A stretch of 15,334 nucleotides of DNA from assembly GCA_043806395.1 (NCBI GenBank), contig JAZDHC010000073.1, forward strand, positions 1 through 15,334, written 5' to 3'. The DNA is from CG2-30-40-21 sp043806395. GTDB taxonomy: Bacteria > UBA9089 > CG2-30-40-21. The position numbers were made by a program, and so were the translations under genes. Positions 6,258 to 13,500 of the stretch are shown here, piece after piece; position 1 is the stretch's first letter; the number at the start of each line of letters is the position of its first letter. The notes under the pieces were generated by a model that saw nothing but the letters and a program-made list of their open reading frames with translations, did no database searches and had not been told where the DNA came from.

Positions 6258-7610
6258 ATGGCTCTTTCAGGTTTGGATATTTTCAAAAAATTACCTAAAA
6301 CAAATTGCAAAAAATGCAATCTTCCTACTTGTCTGGCATTTGCCATGCAGGTAGCAGCAGGGAAGATGGAGATTTCTCTCTGCCCGGATGTCTCAGATGA
6401 TGTTGTGGCACAAATAGCTGAAGCAACTGCTCCACCCATTCGGCCAGTAACAATTGGCACAGGGGATGATGCCTTAAAGATTGGTGAGGAAACAGTTATG
6501 TTTCGCCATGATAAGCGGTTTGAACATCAACCATGTATTGGACTCCTACTGACTGATGAGATGAATGATGAGACCTTGAGCAAGCATATTGAACAGTTCA
6601 AGGCAACAGGGTTTGAACGGGTTGGAATAATGATGAGGGCAGAGGTTATGGCTATTAAAAGCATGACCGGGGACACAGAGAAATTTAAGGCTATAGTCAA
6701 GAGGGTTATGGAGGAAACTCAATGCTTATTGGTATTGATGAGTGATTCTCCGGTTGTCCTTGAGGCTGGGCTGAGTCTTTGTAAAGACAGAAAGCCTTTG
6801 CTTTGCGGGGTAAATGCAGAGAATCTTCCTCAAATAGCACAATTAGCCAAAGAAAATAATTGCCCGGTAGTTGCAAAAGGGAAAGATTTGGATGAATTGG
6901 CTGATTTGACCAATAAGCTGACCTCAGCCGGTGTCAAGGATATTGTCCTGTATCCAATTGGTACGACCTTAAAGGATCGATTTGAACAAGAGACAATGAT
7001 ACGAAGATTGGCATTAAAAAAGATATTCAGGCCGCTTGGCTTTCCAACGATTAATTTCCCATGTGATTTTACTTCAAGTAAAGACGAAGAGATGTTAATT
7101 GCAGCAACCTTTGTGGCGAAGTATAGCGGGATTATTATTCTGTCTACCCTTGAGCCGCATTACACCTATCCCCTTTTCTGTCTCAGGATGAATATTTACA
7201 CAGATCCACAAAGACCCATGACCATGGAAGAAAAGGTGTATGAATTCAATAACCCTGACAAAGATTCTCCAATTCTGGTAACAACAAACTTTTCTCTGAC
7301 ATACTTCCTTGTTACTGGTGAGATCGAGTCATCCAGAAAGCCTGTTTGGCTGGCAATACAGAATACCGAGGGACTCTCTGTCTTGACTGCATGGTCAGCA
7401 GGGAAATTCACTGCCGAATCAATCGCTAAGTTTATTAAAAGCTCGGGGATAGCAGAAAAGGTATCCCATAAAAATCTAATTATTCCTGGATATGTGGCAG
7501 AATTATCCGGTGATCTGGAGGAAGAAATGGGGGCGGGCTGGAAGGTAATTGTGGGACCGAGGGAGGCGCCGAGTTTACCGGGATTTTTGAAACAATATCA
7601 GGTGAATTAG
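6258..7610 (+). CDS. acsC: Corrinoid iron-sulfur protein large subunit (acetyl-CoA synthase gamma)
   Basis: This 450-residue protein is the large subunit of the corrinoid iron-sulfur protein of the Wood-Ljungdahl pathway. It accepts a methyl group from methyl-tetrahydrofolate (via AcsE) and delivers it to acetyl-CoA synthase. Cys17, Cys20, Cys25 and Cys42 form the CX2CX4CX16C motif for the [4Fe-4S] cluster that reactivates cobalt. A TIM-barrel region follows. The C-terminal cobalamin-binding domain begins near residue 340 (VTTNFSLTYFLVTGE) and includes TEGLSVLTAWSAGKF and LIIPGYVAELSGDLEEE. Length agrees with the family. GGAGGTG lies 4-5 nt before ATG 6258. The coiled-coil gene starts 47 nt after its stop and acsE follows on the same strand, which suggests an operon. 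The small subunit gene acsD, often adjacent elsewhere, is not in the window. Confidence 0.96.
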   Translation: MALSGLDIFKKLPKTNCKKCNLPTCLAFAMQVAAGKMEISLCPDVSDDVVAQIAEATAPPIRPVTIGTGDDALKIGEETVMFRHDKRFEHQPCIGLLLTDEMNDETLSKHIEQFKATGFERVGIMMRAEVMAIKSMTGDTEKFKAIVKRVMEETQCLLVLMSDSPVVLEAGLSLCKDRKPLLCGVNAENLPQIAQLAKENNCPVVAKGKDLDELADLTNKLTSAGVKDIVLYPIGTTLKDRFEQETMIRRLALKKIFRPLGFPTINFPCDFTSSKDEEMLIAATFVAKYSGIIILSTLEPHYTYPLFCLRMNIYTDPQRPMTMEEKVYEFNNPDKDSPILVTTNFSLTYFLVTGEIESSRKPVWLAIQNTEGLSVLTAWSAGKFTAESIAKFIKSSGIAEKVSHKNLIIPGYVAELSGDLEEEMGAGWKVIVGPREAPSLPGFLKQYQVN

Positions 7611-7657
7611 AGAAAATGGAAGTGAATATAAACATAATGTGAGGAGGTAAAAGTAAA

Positions 7658-8122
7658 ATGGATATGATAGAGAGTGTAAAAAAAGTTGTTCAGGAGCTTA
7701 TACTTCCTGAGCTGGGGATAATCAAAGCAGAAAATCAGGAGATCAAAACCATACTTCAATTTATAAATCAACGAGTTAATGATACAAATATCCAACTTGT
7801 TGATCAAAGTAGAAGGATAGATGAATTAAGGGTGGAGTTGAAGAGAGAGATATCTGAATTAAGGGTGGAATTAAAGAAAGATATGTTTGAATTAAGGATG
7901 GAATTGAAGGAAGAGATAGCTAAGAATACTACCCGGATAGATGGAATAAATAGTCGGTTAGATGAGACAAATAATCGGATAGATGAGACAAATAATAGAA
8001 TGAATCGACTTTATGAGGTAATTGTCCGGCGAGATGAGCATGAGATGTTAGGGATGAAGGTTGCAAGGGTTGAGAAGAAGGTAACGGAGATAGAGATGGA
8101 AATTCATAAGATAGCGGCATAG
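7658..8122 (+). CDS. Coiled-coil protein of unknown function
   Basis: This 154-residue, highly charged, almost entirely helical protein has no signal peptide or membrane helix. Residues 56-88 are three 11-residue repeats (ELRVELKREIS, ELRVELKKDMF, ELRMELKEEIA). Residues 100-113 are two 7-residue repeats (RLDETNN, RIDETNN), and further heptad-like spacing runs to the end (MKVARVEKKVTEIEMEIHKI). Such 11- and 7-residue periods fit an elongated oligomeric coiled coil. The repeats are also visible in the DNA, so they arose by recent tandem duplication. AGGAGGT lies 9 nt before ATG 7658. The gene sits between acsC and acsE, which suggests co-expression, but no enzymatic motif links it to the pathway. 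Similar coiled coils often vary in length between strains. Confidence 0.85.
   Translation: MDMIESVKKVVQELILPELGIIKAENQEIKTILQFINQRVNDTNIQLVDQSRRIDELRVELKREISELRVELKKDMFELRMELKEEIAKNTTRIDGINSRLDETNNRIDETNNRMNRLYEVIVRRDEHEMLGMKVARVEKKVTEIEMEIHKIAA
7823..7996 (+). repeat. In-frame 33-bp and 21-bp tandem repeats
   Basis: Three 33-bp units start with GAATTAAGG at 7823, 7856 and 7889. Two 21-bp units ending in GATGAGACAAATAAT lie at 7955-7975 and 7976-7996. Both periods are multiples of three, so copy-number change keeps the frame and alters coiled-coil length. Confidence 0.85.
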
Positions 8123-8198
8123 TGCTGTTTCAAATGAGGTAGCTGACTGCTGTTTACTGAATGTTTACATCATATTTAATTAAGGAGGTACGATAAAA

Positions 8199-9080
8199 AT
8201 GGCTATTGTCATAGCAGAAAACATTCATGTTATTTCTCCACGAATAAAGGAGGCAATCAAGGGCAGGGATGCAAAGACCATCCAGGAGGTAGCAGTCAAA
8301 TCACAGGAAATGGGTGCAGATTTCGTTGATTTGAACATAGGTCCTGCAAGCAAAGAGGGTGTAGCTATTATGGAATGGATGGTTAATACCGTACAAGAGG
8401 TAGTTTCACTGCCACTCTTTCTGGATACCCTGAATGTAGCGGCAATAGAGGCAGGCTTGAAACTTTGCAAGCAAAAGGCAGTGATAAACTCTATCAGTTG
8501 CATTCCAGAGAGAATGAACGCATTGTTTCCATTGGTACAAAAATATAATGCGGGTTGTGTTTGCTTACTGATTAGTGAACAGGGACTGCCAAGGGATAAT
8601 GATGAAAGGGGAATGTTGGCAGCTGACCTTATTGGTAATGCCATGGAGTATAATGTGCCAAATGAAGACCTCTGGTTTGACCCATTTACCCCACCAATTG
8701 CCTTTCAACAGGATGCAGTTAAAGCGACATTAGAATCTGTCTTGATGTTTGAGGAAATGGCACCTGGCTGCAGAGTTACTTGTGGTTTGTCCAATGTTTC
8801 CAATGGACTACCACGGGAGTTAAGGGATATTCTCAATCAAACCTTTCTTATCATGCTTGAAAGAAATGGCATGACATCAGCCATTGCAGATGCCTTTGAT
8901 GAAAGATTGATTGAAATAGCCAAAGGCAAAAGAGGAGATCTTCAAAAGATTGTTTATCAAATTATGGATGGAGAAGAACCAGCCATGGGTAATCTCACGC
9001 CAGAACAGGTGGAGTTTGTAAAAACAGCCAGGGTATTGCTTGGACATAAACTATTTTCACCCTCGTGGTTGAGTGAATAA
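8199..9080 (+). CDS. acsE: Methyltetrahydrofolate:corrinoid/iron-sulfur protein methyltransferase
   Basis: This 293-residue enzyme has a pterin-binding (DHPS-like) TIM-barrel fold. It moves the N5-methyl of methyl-tetrahydrofolate to the cobalt of the corrinoid iron-sulfur protein whose large subunit is encoded at 6258. Conserved blocks are DFVDLNIGP, FLDTLN, AVINSIS, DLWFDPF, CGLSNVSNGLP, NQTFL and AIADAFDERLIE. Asp76, Asn97, Asp161 and Asn199 align with the pterin-binding and catalytic residues described for the Moorella enzyme (Asp75, Asn96, Asp160, Asn199). It is about 30 residues longer than that enzyme, with the extra sequence near 243-272 (GKRGDLQKIVYQIMDGEEP). The start is fixed by TAAGGAGGT 9-10 nt before ATG 8199. 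A strong hairpin follows the stop. Confidence 0.95.
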   Translation: MAIVIAENIHVISPRIKEAIKGRDAKTIQEVAVKSQEMGADFVDLNIGPASKEGVAIMEWMVNTVQEVVSLPLFLDTLNVAAIEAGLKLCKQKAVINSISCIPERMNALFPLVQKYNAGCVCLLISEQGLPRDNDERGMLAADLIGNAMEYNVPNEDLWFDPFTPPIAFQQDAVKATLESVLMFEEMAPGCRVTCGLSNVSNGLPRELRDILNQTFLIMLERNGMTSAIADAFDERLIEIAKGKRGDLQKIVYQIMDGEEPAMGNLTPEQVEFVKTARVLLGHKLFSPSWLSE

Positions 9081-9089
9081 AAAATCTGC

Positions 9090-9121
9090 AAGTAGGGGCG
9101 ATGTATGCGTCGCCCCTACTT
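9090..9121 (+). terminator. Strong hairpin after acsE
   Basis: AAGTAGGGGCGA (9090-9101) pairs perfectly with TCGCCCCTACTT (9110-9121) across an 8-base loop, giving a 12-bp stem. It begins 9 bases after the acsE stop. No clear T-run follows, so termination would rely on the stem or on the A-run before it, which would serve the opposite strand. GTAGGGGCGA palindromes are also a common dispersed repeat, so this may be a repeat acting as a terminator. Confidence 0.65.
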
Positions 9122-9282
9122 GACATTGAAATTGGTGAGTCAGGACATTCACAGACAGAGACGAGGCTCAATATTCCACCTTATTCCTTGATATATCCCC
9201 ATCCCCTTCTAAATAGTTGCAATATTTGATAAAAACAAGCAAAAAGTTCTTGATTTTATCCATTATTTATGGTATCCTTACA

Positions 9283-9288
9283 TATAAT
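9283..9288 (+). promoter_or_regulatory. Likely -10 box of the tRNA-Ser promoter
   Basis: A perfect TATAAT ends 18 nt before the first tRNA base, as expected for a tRNA promoter. No good -35 box is found at 16-18 nt spacing. Confidence 0.45.
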
Positions 9289-9306
9289 AAACTATCATCC
9301 ATAAAC

Positions 9307-9396
9307 GGAGAGATGCTGGAGCGGTTGAACAGGCACGCCTGGAAAGCGTGTGATGGGGAAACCTGTCCGAGGGTTCGAATCCCTCTCTCTCCGCCA
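9307..9396 (+). tRNA. tRNA-Ser, anticodon GGA
   Basis: The acceptor stem GGAGAGA (9307-9313) pairs with TCTCTCC (9386-9392). The anticodon stem CACGC/GCGTG (9334-9338 and 9346-9350) holds the loop CTGGAAA with anticodon GGA at 9341-9343, which reads UCC and UCU. The T arm is GAGGG-TTCGAAT-CCCTC. The long variable arm between the anticodon and T stems is the class II feature of serine tRNAs. Discriminator G9393 is followed by an encoded CCA (9394-9396). The tRNA ends only 21 nt before the next gene's ATG. Confidence 0.97.
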
Positions 9397-9417
9397 CGAT
9401 TAAGGAGGCATCTTGTT

Positions 9418-12400
9418 ATGATAAAATGGGGAAAGCTATTATTTGTTGCTTTTTTTCTTTGCTTAGCAGGTATTGGTTATGGTTATGGGGAAAATATTGT
9501 TAGTTTGGATAATACCTTTACCCCACCAGGAGTGATTATAGGAAAGGTTGCCTCTCAGTGGAAGGGGTTTTTAGAGATGCCTGTCTGGACATTAACCAAG
9601 GCATCTCTGGCAAAGGAATCCTTTTTTATAATACCTGAAAAGCAAAACCATTTCAGCTTTGGTGTGGTTTGTCATGCAGAAAATAGTTGTGGATTTGACG
9701 AATCATATTTTGTTTCAATAATGATTGAAAAAGAAACGACCCCCCACTCAGATAAGTGGTATCTCATAAGTGAAGATACCAATAATATTTCTTGCAAGGC
9801 AAAGAGCGTAGATATAAGAAATTTTCTAAGCACTCCTATACTCCAGAAAGAGCCAGAAACTCGCTACAGGCTTACAGTTTGTTCAAAACTAACCGTTGGA
9901 CAAAAAACTACAAAAGAAATAACCTATCTTACCATAAAATGCTCATCCGAATATCAGCTGACCAAGGGGATAATAGTGGCTGAGGCTCATATTGGACATC
10001 CTATGGGTGGACAAGTTGAGGATACAGGGATTTCTATAAAAGGGGTTGGCTTTGAGGAACAAGGAACAAGTATTGTTGCCAAAGAGGAAGGGGAACAATA
10101 CACATTAAAGGATATTCTTACAGGTGAACGACTTATCACAGCTAAGGCACAGGGATTTAAGCCAGCATCTCAAAGAGTAGTTGTTTCATCAATTAAATCA
10201 AGCTATCTCAAGATGTTGCTTATTCCGGAGAAGCCATTTGTTTATGGATTGGTAAAAGATTCTGCAACAGGTGAAGGACTTTCAGGAACAACCCTTGAGG
10301 TAATGAAGGGACAGGGTATTTTAAGACAAACAAAGGCAGGATTAACTGGTAATTACAAAATAGATAGCTTGAATAAAGGGATTGAATATACCATTGTCTC
10401 GAACTCTGAAGGGTATGAAAAAAGAAGACAAACAGTATCCTTTGGTCCCGAACAAACAGTAGCAAGGGTAGACTTCTCTTTAGACAAGGCATTGCCACCA
10501 GTAACAGTAGAAAAATCTGTCAAAGAATTGGCTCCACCGGTTATAGCCGCTAAACCTGCTCCAATTATTGTTCCAGAAGTACCAATGGAGATATTAGCCC
10601 CGCCCATGCCTGAAAAACCAGCACCATTAAAGGCATTGGCTGAGATAAAGGAAGAAAAAGGGATTGTAATTAAAGAGAGTAAGGATACCATAAAGATAGA
10701 GATATCTCAAGAAGCAGTTAACTTTACCACTGGCAGCCATCAGGTTCAAGCTACAGCCTATCCTGTTCTGACAAAGGTGGCAAATATCCTTAAAGAATAT
10801 CCTGATTGTAAGGTGATGATAGAGGGGCATTCGGATAATGTCCCCTTAGGTCCGGTTACACAACGCAAGTATAAAGATAATAAGGGATTATCACAAGCAA
10901 GGGCAAATAATGTCAAGGCATTCCTGGTTGAAAGAGAGGGTGTGCCAATTGCTAATCTGACAGCTATTGGATATGGAGAGTCAAAGCCAATTGTCTCTAA
11001 TGCAACACCTGCAGGTAAGGCAAGGAATCGAAGGGTAGAGGTTGTTATTAAAAAGCCTGAGATACCTGCAATGCCAATGGTGGCTGCTGCACCACAGGTT
11101 ACAGCAGGCAGTAAGCAGGAGGCAGGAGGCAGTGCAGTTTCGCAGGTTAAGGCGATTCCAGCACCAGTGCTGCCCAAACCTGTTGCCTTGGTCCCAGTTC
11201 AACCAACAATTGTTATCCCACCTGTACCTGCGATAACGATAGCACCGGCAAAAGTGGCTGTTGCCCCGGTTCAACCAACGGTTGTAACACCGCCTGTGCC
11301 TGTGGTAACGCCAGCAACGGCAACGGTGGCTACTGCCCCACAGGTCAAGGAGATTCCAGCACCTGTACAGGTCAAGCCCGTTGTCCCGATTCAACCAACG
11401 GTTGTAACACCGCCTGTGCCTGTGGTAACGCCAGCAACGGCAATGGTGGCTGCTATCCCGCAGATCAAGGAGATTCCTACACCTGTACAGGTCAAGCCCG
11501 TTGTCCCGGTTCAACCAACGGTTGTAACATTGCCTGTGCCTGTGGTAATACCAGCAATTCCAGTGGTTGTGCCATTGCCAAAGGTTTATACCATGTTAAC
11601 CAATGGTAGTTTTGATGATGGGATGAATGCCTGGACTTTAAGAAAAGAAGGGGTTGGGGACAGTTTCGTTGACATTGTCAATGATAGCCCATCTCATCCA
11701 ACAACCATTGGAATAAAACGGCAGAAATCACAGAATATCTGTGGTGAGGCAGGGGTTTCTCAATTATTGGATATTGGTGTCCATAGGTATACACAAGCTA
11801 TCTTAAAGGCTGGGATAAAGATAGATAAAGCAAGCATGTCCGGGGATGGTTCTTCTGGCGGTGACTATCCTATGTGCCTTGAATTAAACTATACCGGTAC
11901 AGATGGCAACCCCTATGTTTTTAAACACGGCTTCCATATTAGTGGCAAGCTGAATTACTCGAGCAAAATAGGTGAACAAATAAAGAAGGGTGAATGGATT
12001 GCCTATGCCTCTCCAAACCTGATGCAACTTTCTCCAAGACCTGTAAAGATAACAGAGATACGGATTGCTGCTAAGGGTTGGGATTTTGTGAGCAGAATCG
12101 ATAGTGTTGAGCTTCAATTAGGCATGTTGCCAGTTGAGGTAGCTGAGGTACGCAAACCAGTGCCAGAGATAGTTATCCCGGAGAAAAAGCCTCAAGTACC
12201 TGTTGTGCCACAAGCAACAGTTTATGCCAAACTTATGAATGAAGGATTTGAACAGGGGATGGAATGTTGGCAGTCTAACACTCAAGGGTCAGGCAAAATA
12301 CTGTCTGAGATAATAAAGGATGATAATAACCATCCTCATAGCCTTGAGATAAGCAGGCAGGATTCAAAATCTGCTATTGGTGGGATAAGTGTGTCCCAGA

Positions 12401-13173
12401 TGCTGGACATTAGTGTTGTCAGGTACAATTTCTGTGTGTTGCATGGGGAGATAAAGATACCCTCCAGCTCCCTTTCCGGGGATAATCAACAAGGCGGGGT
12501 ATATCCTGCTTGTATAGAAATAGAATATAGGGATATTGCAGGTCTATCACATCTCTTCAGACATGGTTTCCTGACAAAGGGTAAATTGCAATATCCTGAG
12601 ATTGGAGAAATGGTTGAAAAGAATAAATGGATAAGCTATATCACACCCAATCTCATGGAGCTTTCTCCCAGACCAGCTAAAATAACTTGCGTGAGAATAA
12701 AGGGCGATGGCTGGGATTTTGTCAGTCAAGTGGATAATCTACGACTGGAGTTATTAAGCAAACCCATAGAAAAGCCAGTAGTGGTTATTCCTCAGCCAAA
12801 ATTAGTGGTAGCACCACCGACAGGGGTACTTGTCCCCACTCCAAAGCCTGAGACAAAGGAAGAAGTAAAACCTATGGTAAAGAAAGAGCCTGAATCATGG
12901 CTAATGGATGAAAAAGAGGCTTTGAGTAGATTTGGAGAGATGGAATCTGCTGGTATGGAAAGGCTGGCTGAATCCTTAGTGGTTGACCCCAAGGGGATAG
13001 AGGAACTCTCCATACTTTTAGTATCCTCAAGCATTAATCCCAAACAGGCAGCCAAAATACTTTACAAACTTTATCAGGTACAAGGTGATAAGGCAGTAGA
13101 TAAGGTATTAAAGATTATAGGCGATATTAATCCGGATAAGGTAGGAAAGATCAGGAAATTGTTGACTAAGTAG
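9418..13173 (+). CDS. Large secreted OmpA-like multidomain protein
   Basis: This 1251-residue exported protein begins with a signal peptide (MIKWGKLLFVAFFLCLAGIG). Residues about 205-355 resemble carboxypeptidase-regulatory-like beta modules (FVYGLVKDSATGEGLSGTTL). Residues about 425-545 are an OmpA-type peptidoglycan-binding domain, with MIEGHSDN, LSQARANNVKAFLVEREGV, IGYGESKPI and NRRVEVVI. A Pro/Val-rich linker (about 546-720) follows. Two related domains of about 180 residues (723-902 and 935-1114) each start with NGSFDDGMNAW or NEGFEQGMECW and end with LSPRPxKIT then GWDFVS, like jelly-roll carbohydrate-binding modules. A helical tail closes the protein. It probably links the cell wall to an envelope or external ligand. 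ATG 9418, with AAGGAGG 9 nt upstream, was chosen; an upstream frame from 9217 would translate the tRNA. Confidence 0.85.
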   Translation: MIKWGKLLFVAFFLCLAGIGYGYGENIVSLDNTFTPPGVIIGKVASQWKGFLEMPVWTLTKASLAKESFFIIPEKQNHFSFGVVCHAENSCGFDESYFVSIMIEKETTPHSDKWYLISEDTNNISCKAKSVDIRNFLSTPILQKEPETRYRLTVCSKLTVGQKTTKEITYLTIKCSSEYQLTKGIIVAEAHIGHPMGGQVEDTGISIKGVGFEEQGTSIVAKEEGEQYTLKDILTGERLITAKAQGFKPASQRVVVSSIKSSYLKMLLIPEKPFVYGLVKDSATGEGLSGTTLEVMKGQGILRQTKAGLTGNYKIDSLNKGIEYTIVSNSEGYEKRRQTVSFGPEQTVARVDFSLDKALPPVTVEKSVKELAPPVIAAKPAPIIVPEVPMEILAPPMPEKPAPLKALAEIKEEKGIVIKESKDTIKIEISQEAVNFTTGSHQVQATAYPVLTKVANILKEYPDCKVMIEGHSDNVPLGPVTQRKYKDNKGLSQARANNVKAFLVEREGVPIANLTAIGYGESKPIVSNATPAGKARNRRVEVVIKKPEIPAMPMVAAAPQVTAGSKQEAGGSAVSQVKAIPAPVLPKPVALVPVQPTIVIPPVPAITIAPAKVAVAPVQPTVVTPPVPVVTPATATVATAPQVKEIPAPVQVKPVVPIQPTVVTPPVPVVTPATAMVAAIPQIKEIPTPVQVKPVVPVQPTVVTLPVPVVIPAIPVVVPLPKVYTMLTNGSFDDGMNAWTLRKEGVGDSFVDIVNDSPSHPTTIGIKRQKSQNICGEAGVSQLLDIGVHRYTQAILKAGIKIDKASMSGDGSSGGDYPMCLELNYTGTDGNPYVFKHGFHISGKLNYSSKIGEQIKKGEWIAYASPNLMQLSPRPVKITEIRIAAKGWDFVSRIDSVELQLGMLPVEVAEVRKPVPEIVIPEKKPQVPVVPQATVYAKLMNEGFEQGMECWQSNTQGSGKILSEIIKDDNNHPHSLEISRQDSKSAIGGISVSQMLDISVVRYNFCVLHGEIKIPSSSLSGDNQQGGVYPACIEIEYRDIAGLSHLFRHGFLTKGKLQYPEIGEMVEKNKWISYITPNLMELSPRPAKITCVRIKGDGWDFVSQVDNLRLELLSKPIEKPVVVIPQPKLVVAPPTGVLVPTPKPETKEEVKPMVKKEPESWLMDEKEALSRFGEMESAGMERLAESLVVDPKGIEELSILLVSSSINPKQAAKILYKLYQVQGDKAVDKVLKIIGDINPDKVGKIRKLLTK
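11281..11560 (+). repeat. 120-bp tandem repeat in the Pro-rich linker
   Basis: Units start with GTTGTAACACCG at 11281 and 11401, and a partial unit starts at 11521 (GTTGTAACATTG). The period is exactly 120 bp, or 40 residues (motif PVPVVTPATA...VKEIPAPVQVKPVVP). Copies are nearly identical, so the duplication is recent and linker length is likely variable. Confidence 0.85.
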
Positions 13174-13226
13174 ATGCTCTTTGGATAATTGGCTAACAAG
13201 GGTGAATAAACAACAAGGAGTACCAA

Positions 13227-13430
13227 ATGGAATGCACAATTTCATCTAATAAAAAAAATTGCACCTGCACCTACGAGCCATGCAGTCGAAAGGGAAAATG
13301 TTGTGAGTGTGTTTTGTATCACAGACGAAATGGAGAAATACCGGGCTGCTTTTTCCCAGCAGATGTAGAAAAAACCTATTCGAGATCCATTAAAAGGTTT
13401 GTGCAGGCATTTGGGGAAACAGGGAAATAG
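13227..13430 (+). CDS. Small Cys-rich protein, DUF6485-like
   Basis: This 67-residue cytoplasmic protein opens with a dense cysteine region: MECTISSNKKNCTC, TYEPCSRKGKCCEC. It then carries YHRRNGEIPGCFFP, VEKTYSRSIKRF and a basic helical tail. Eight cysteines, spaced in pairs, suggest a bound metal or Fe-S centre. The pattern matches a conserved small-protein family that I recall as DUF6485, common in anaerobes and without an assigned function. AAGGAG lies 6-7 nt before ATG 13227. It lies between the large OmpA-like gene (53 nt after its stop) and glgA (70 nt before its start), all on the same strand. Co-transcription with glgA is possible but not shown. Confidence 0.75.
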   Translation: MECTISSNKKNCTCTYEPCSRKGKCCECVLYHRRNGEIPGCFFPADVEKTYSRSIKRFVQAFGETGK

Positions 13431-13500
13431 AGGACAGAAGTACAGACTGTCGTCAAGGGGTAACATTGGTTGGTTTTTTTCGATGAGGGAGGGGAGTTTA

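Noticed and set aside
9217..9417. Upstream in-frame extension of the large OmpA-like protein from ATG 9217
   Set aside because: It would translate the complete tRNA-Ser gene. The signal peptide and a good ribosome site support ATG 9418.
10981..11514. 177-residue minus-strand frame rich in Cys, Arg and Tyr with repeats
   Set aside because: It is the antisense shadow of the Pro/Val-rich linker; its repeats simply mirror the 120-bp repeat.
11281..11560. CRISPR-like regular repetition
   Set aside because: The repeats are contiguous, in frame and protein-coding, with no unique spacers. No cas gene is present.
13399..13500. 34-residue N-terminal extension of GlgA
   Set aside because: It overlaps the DUF6485-like gene and is unlike any GlgA. 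The conserved MKIL start lies at 13501.
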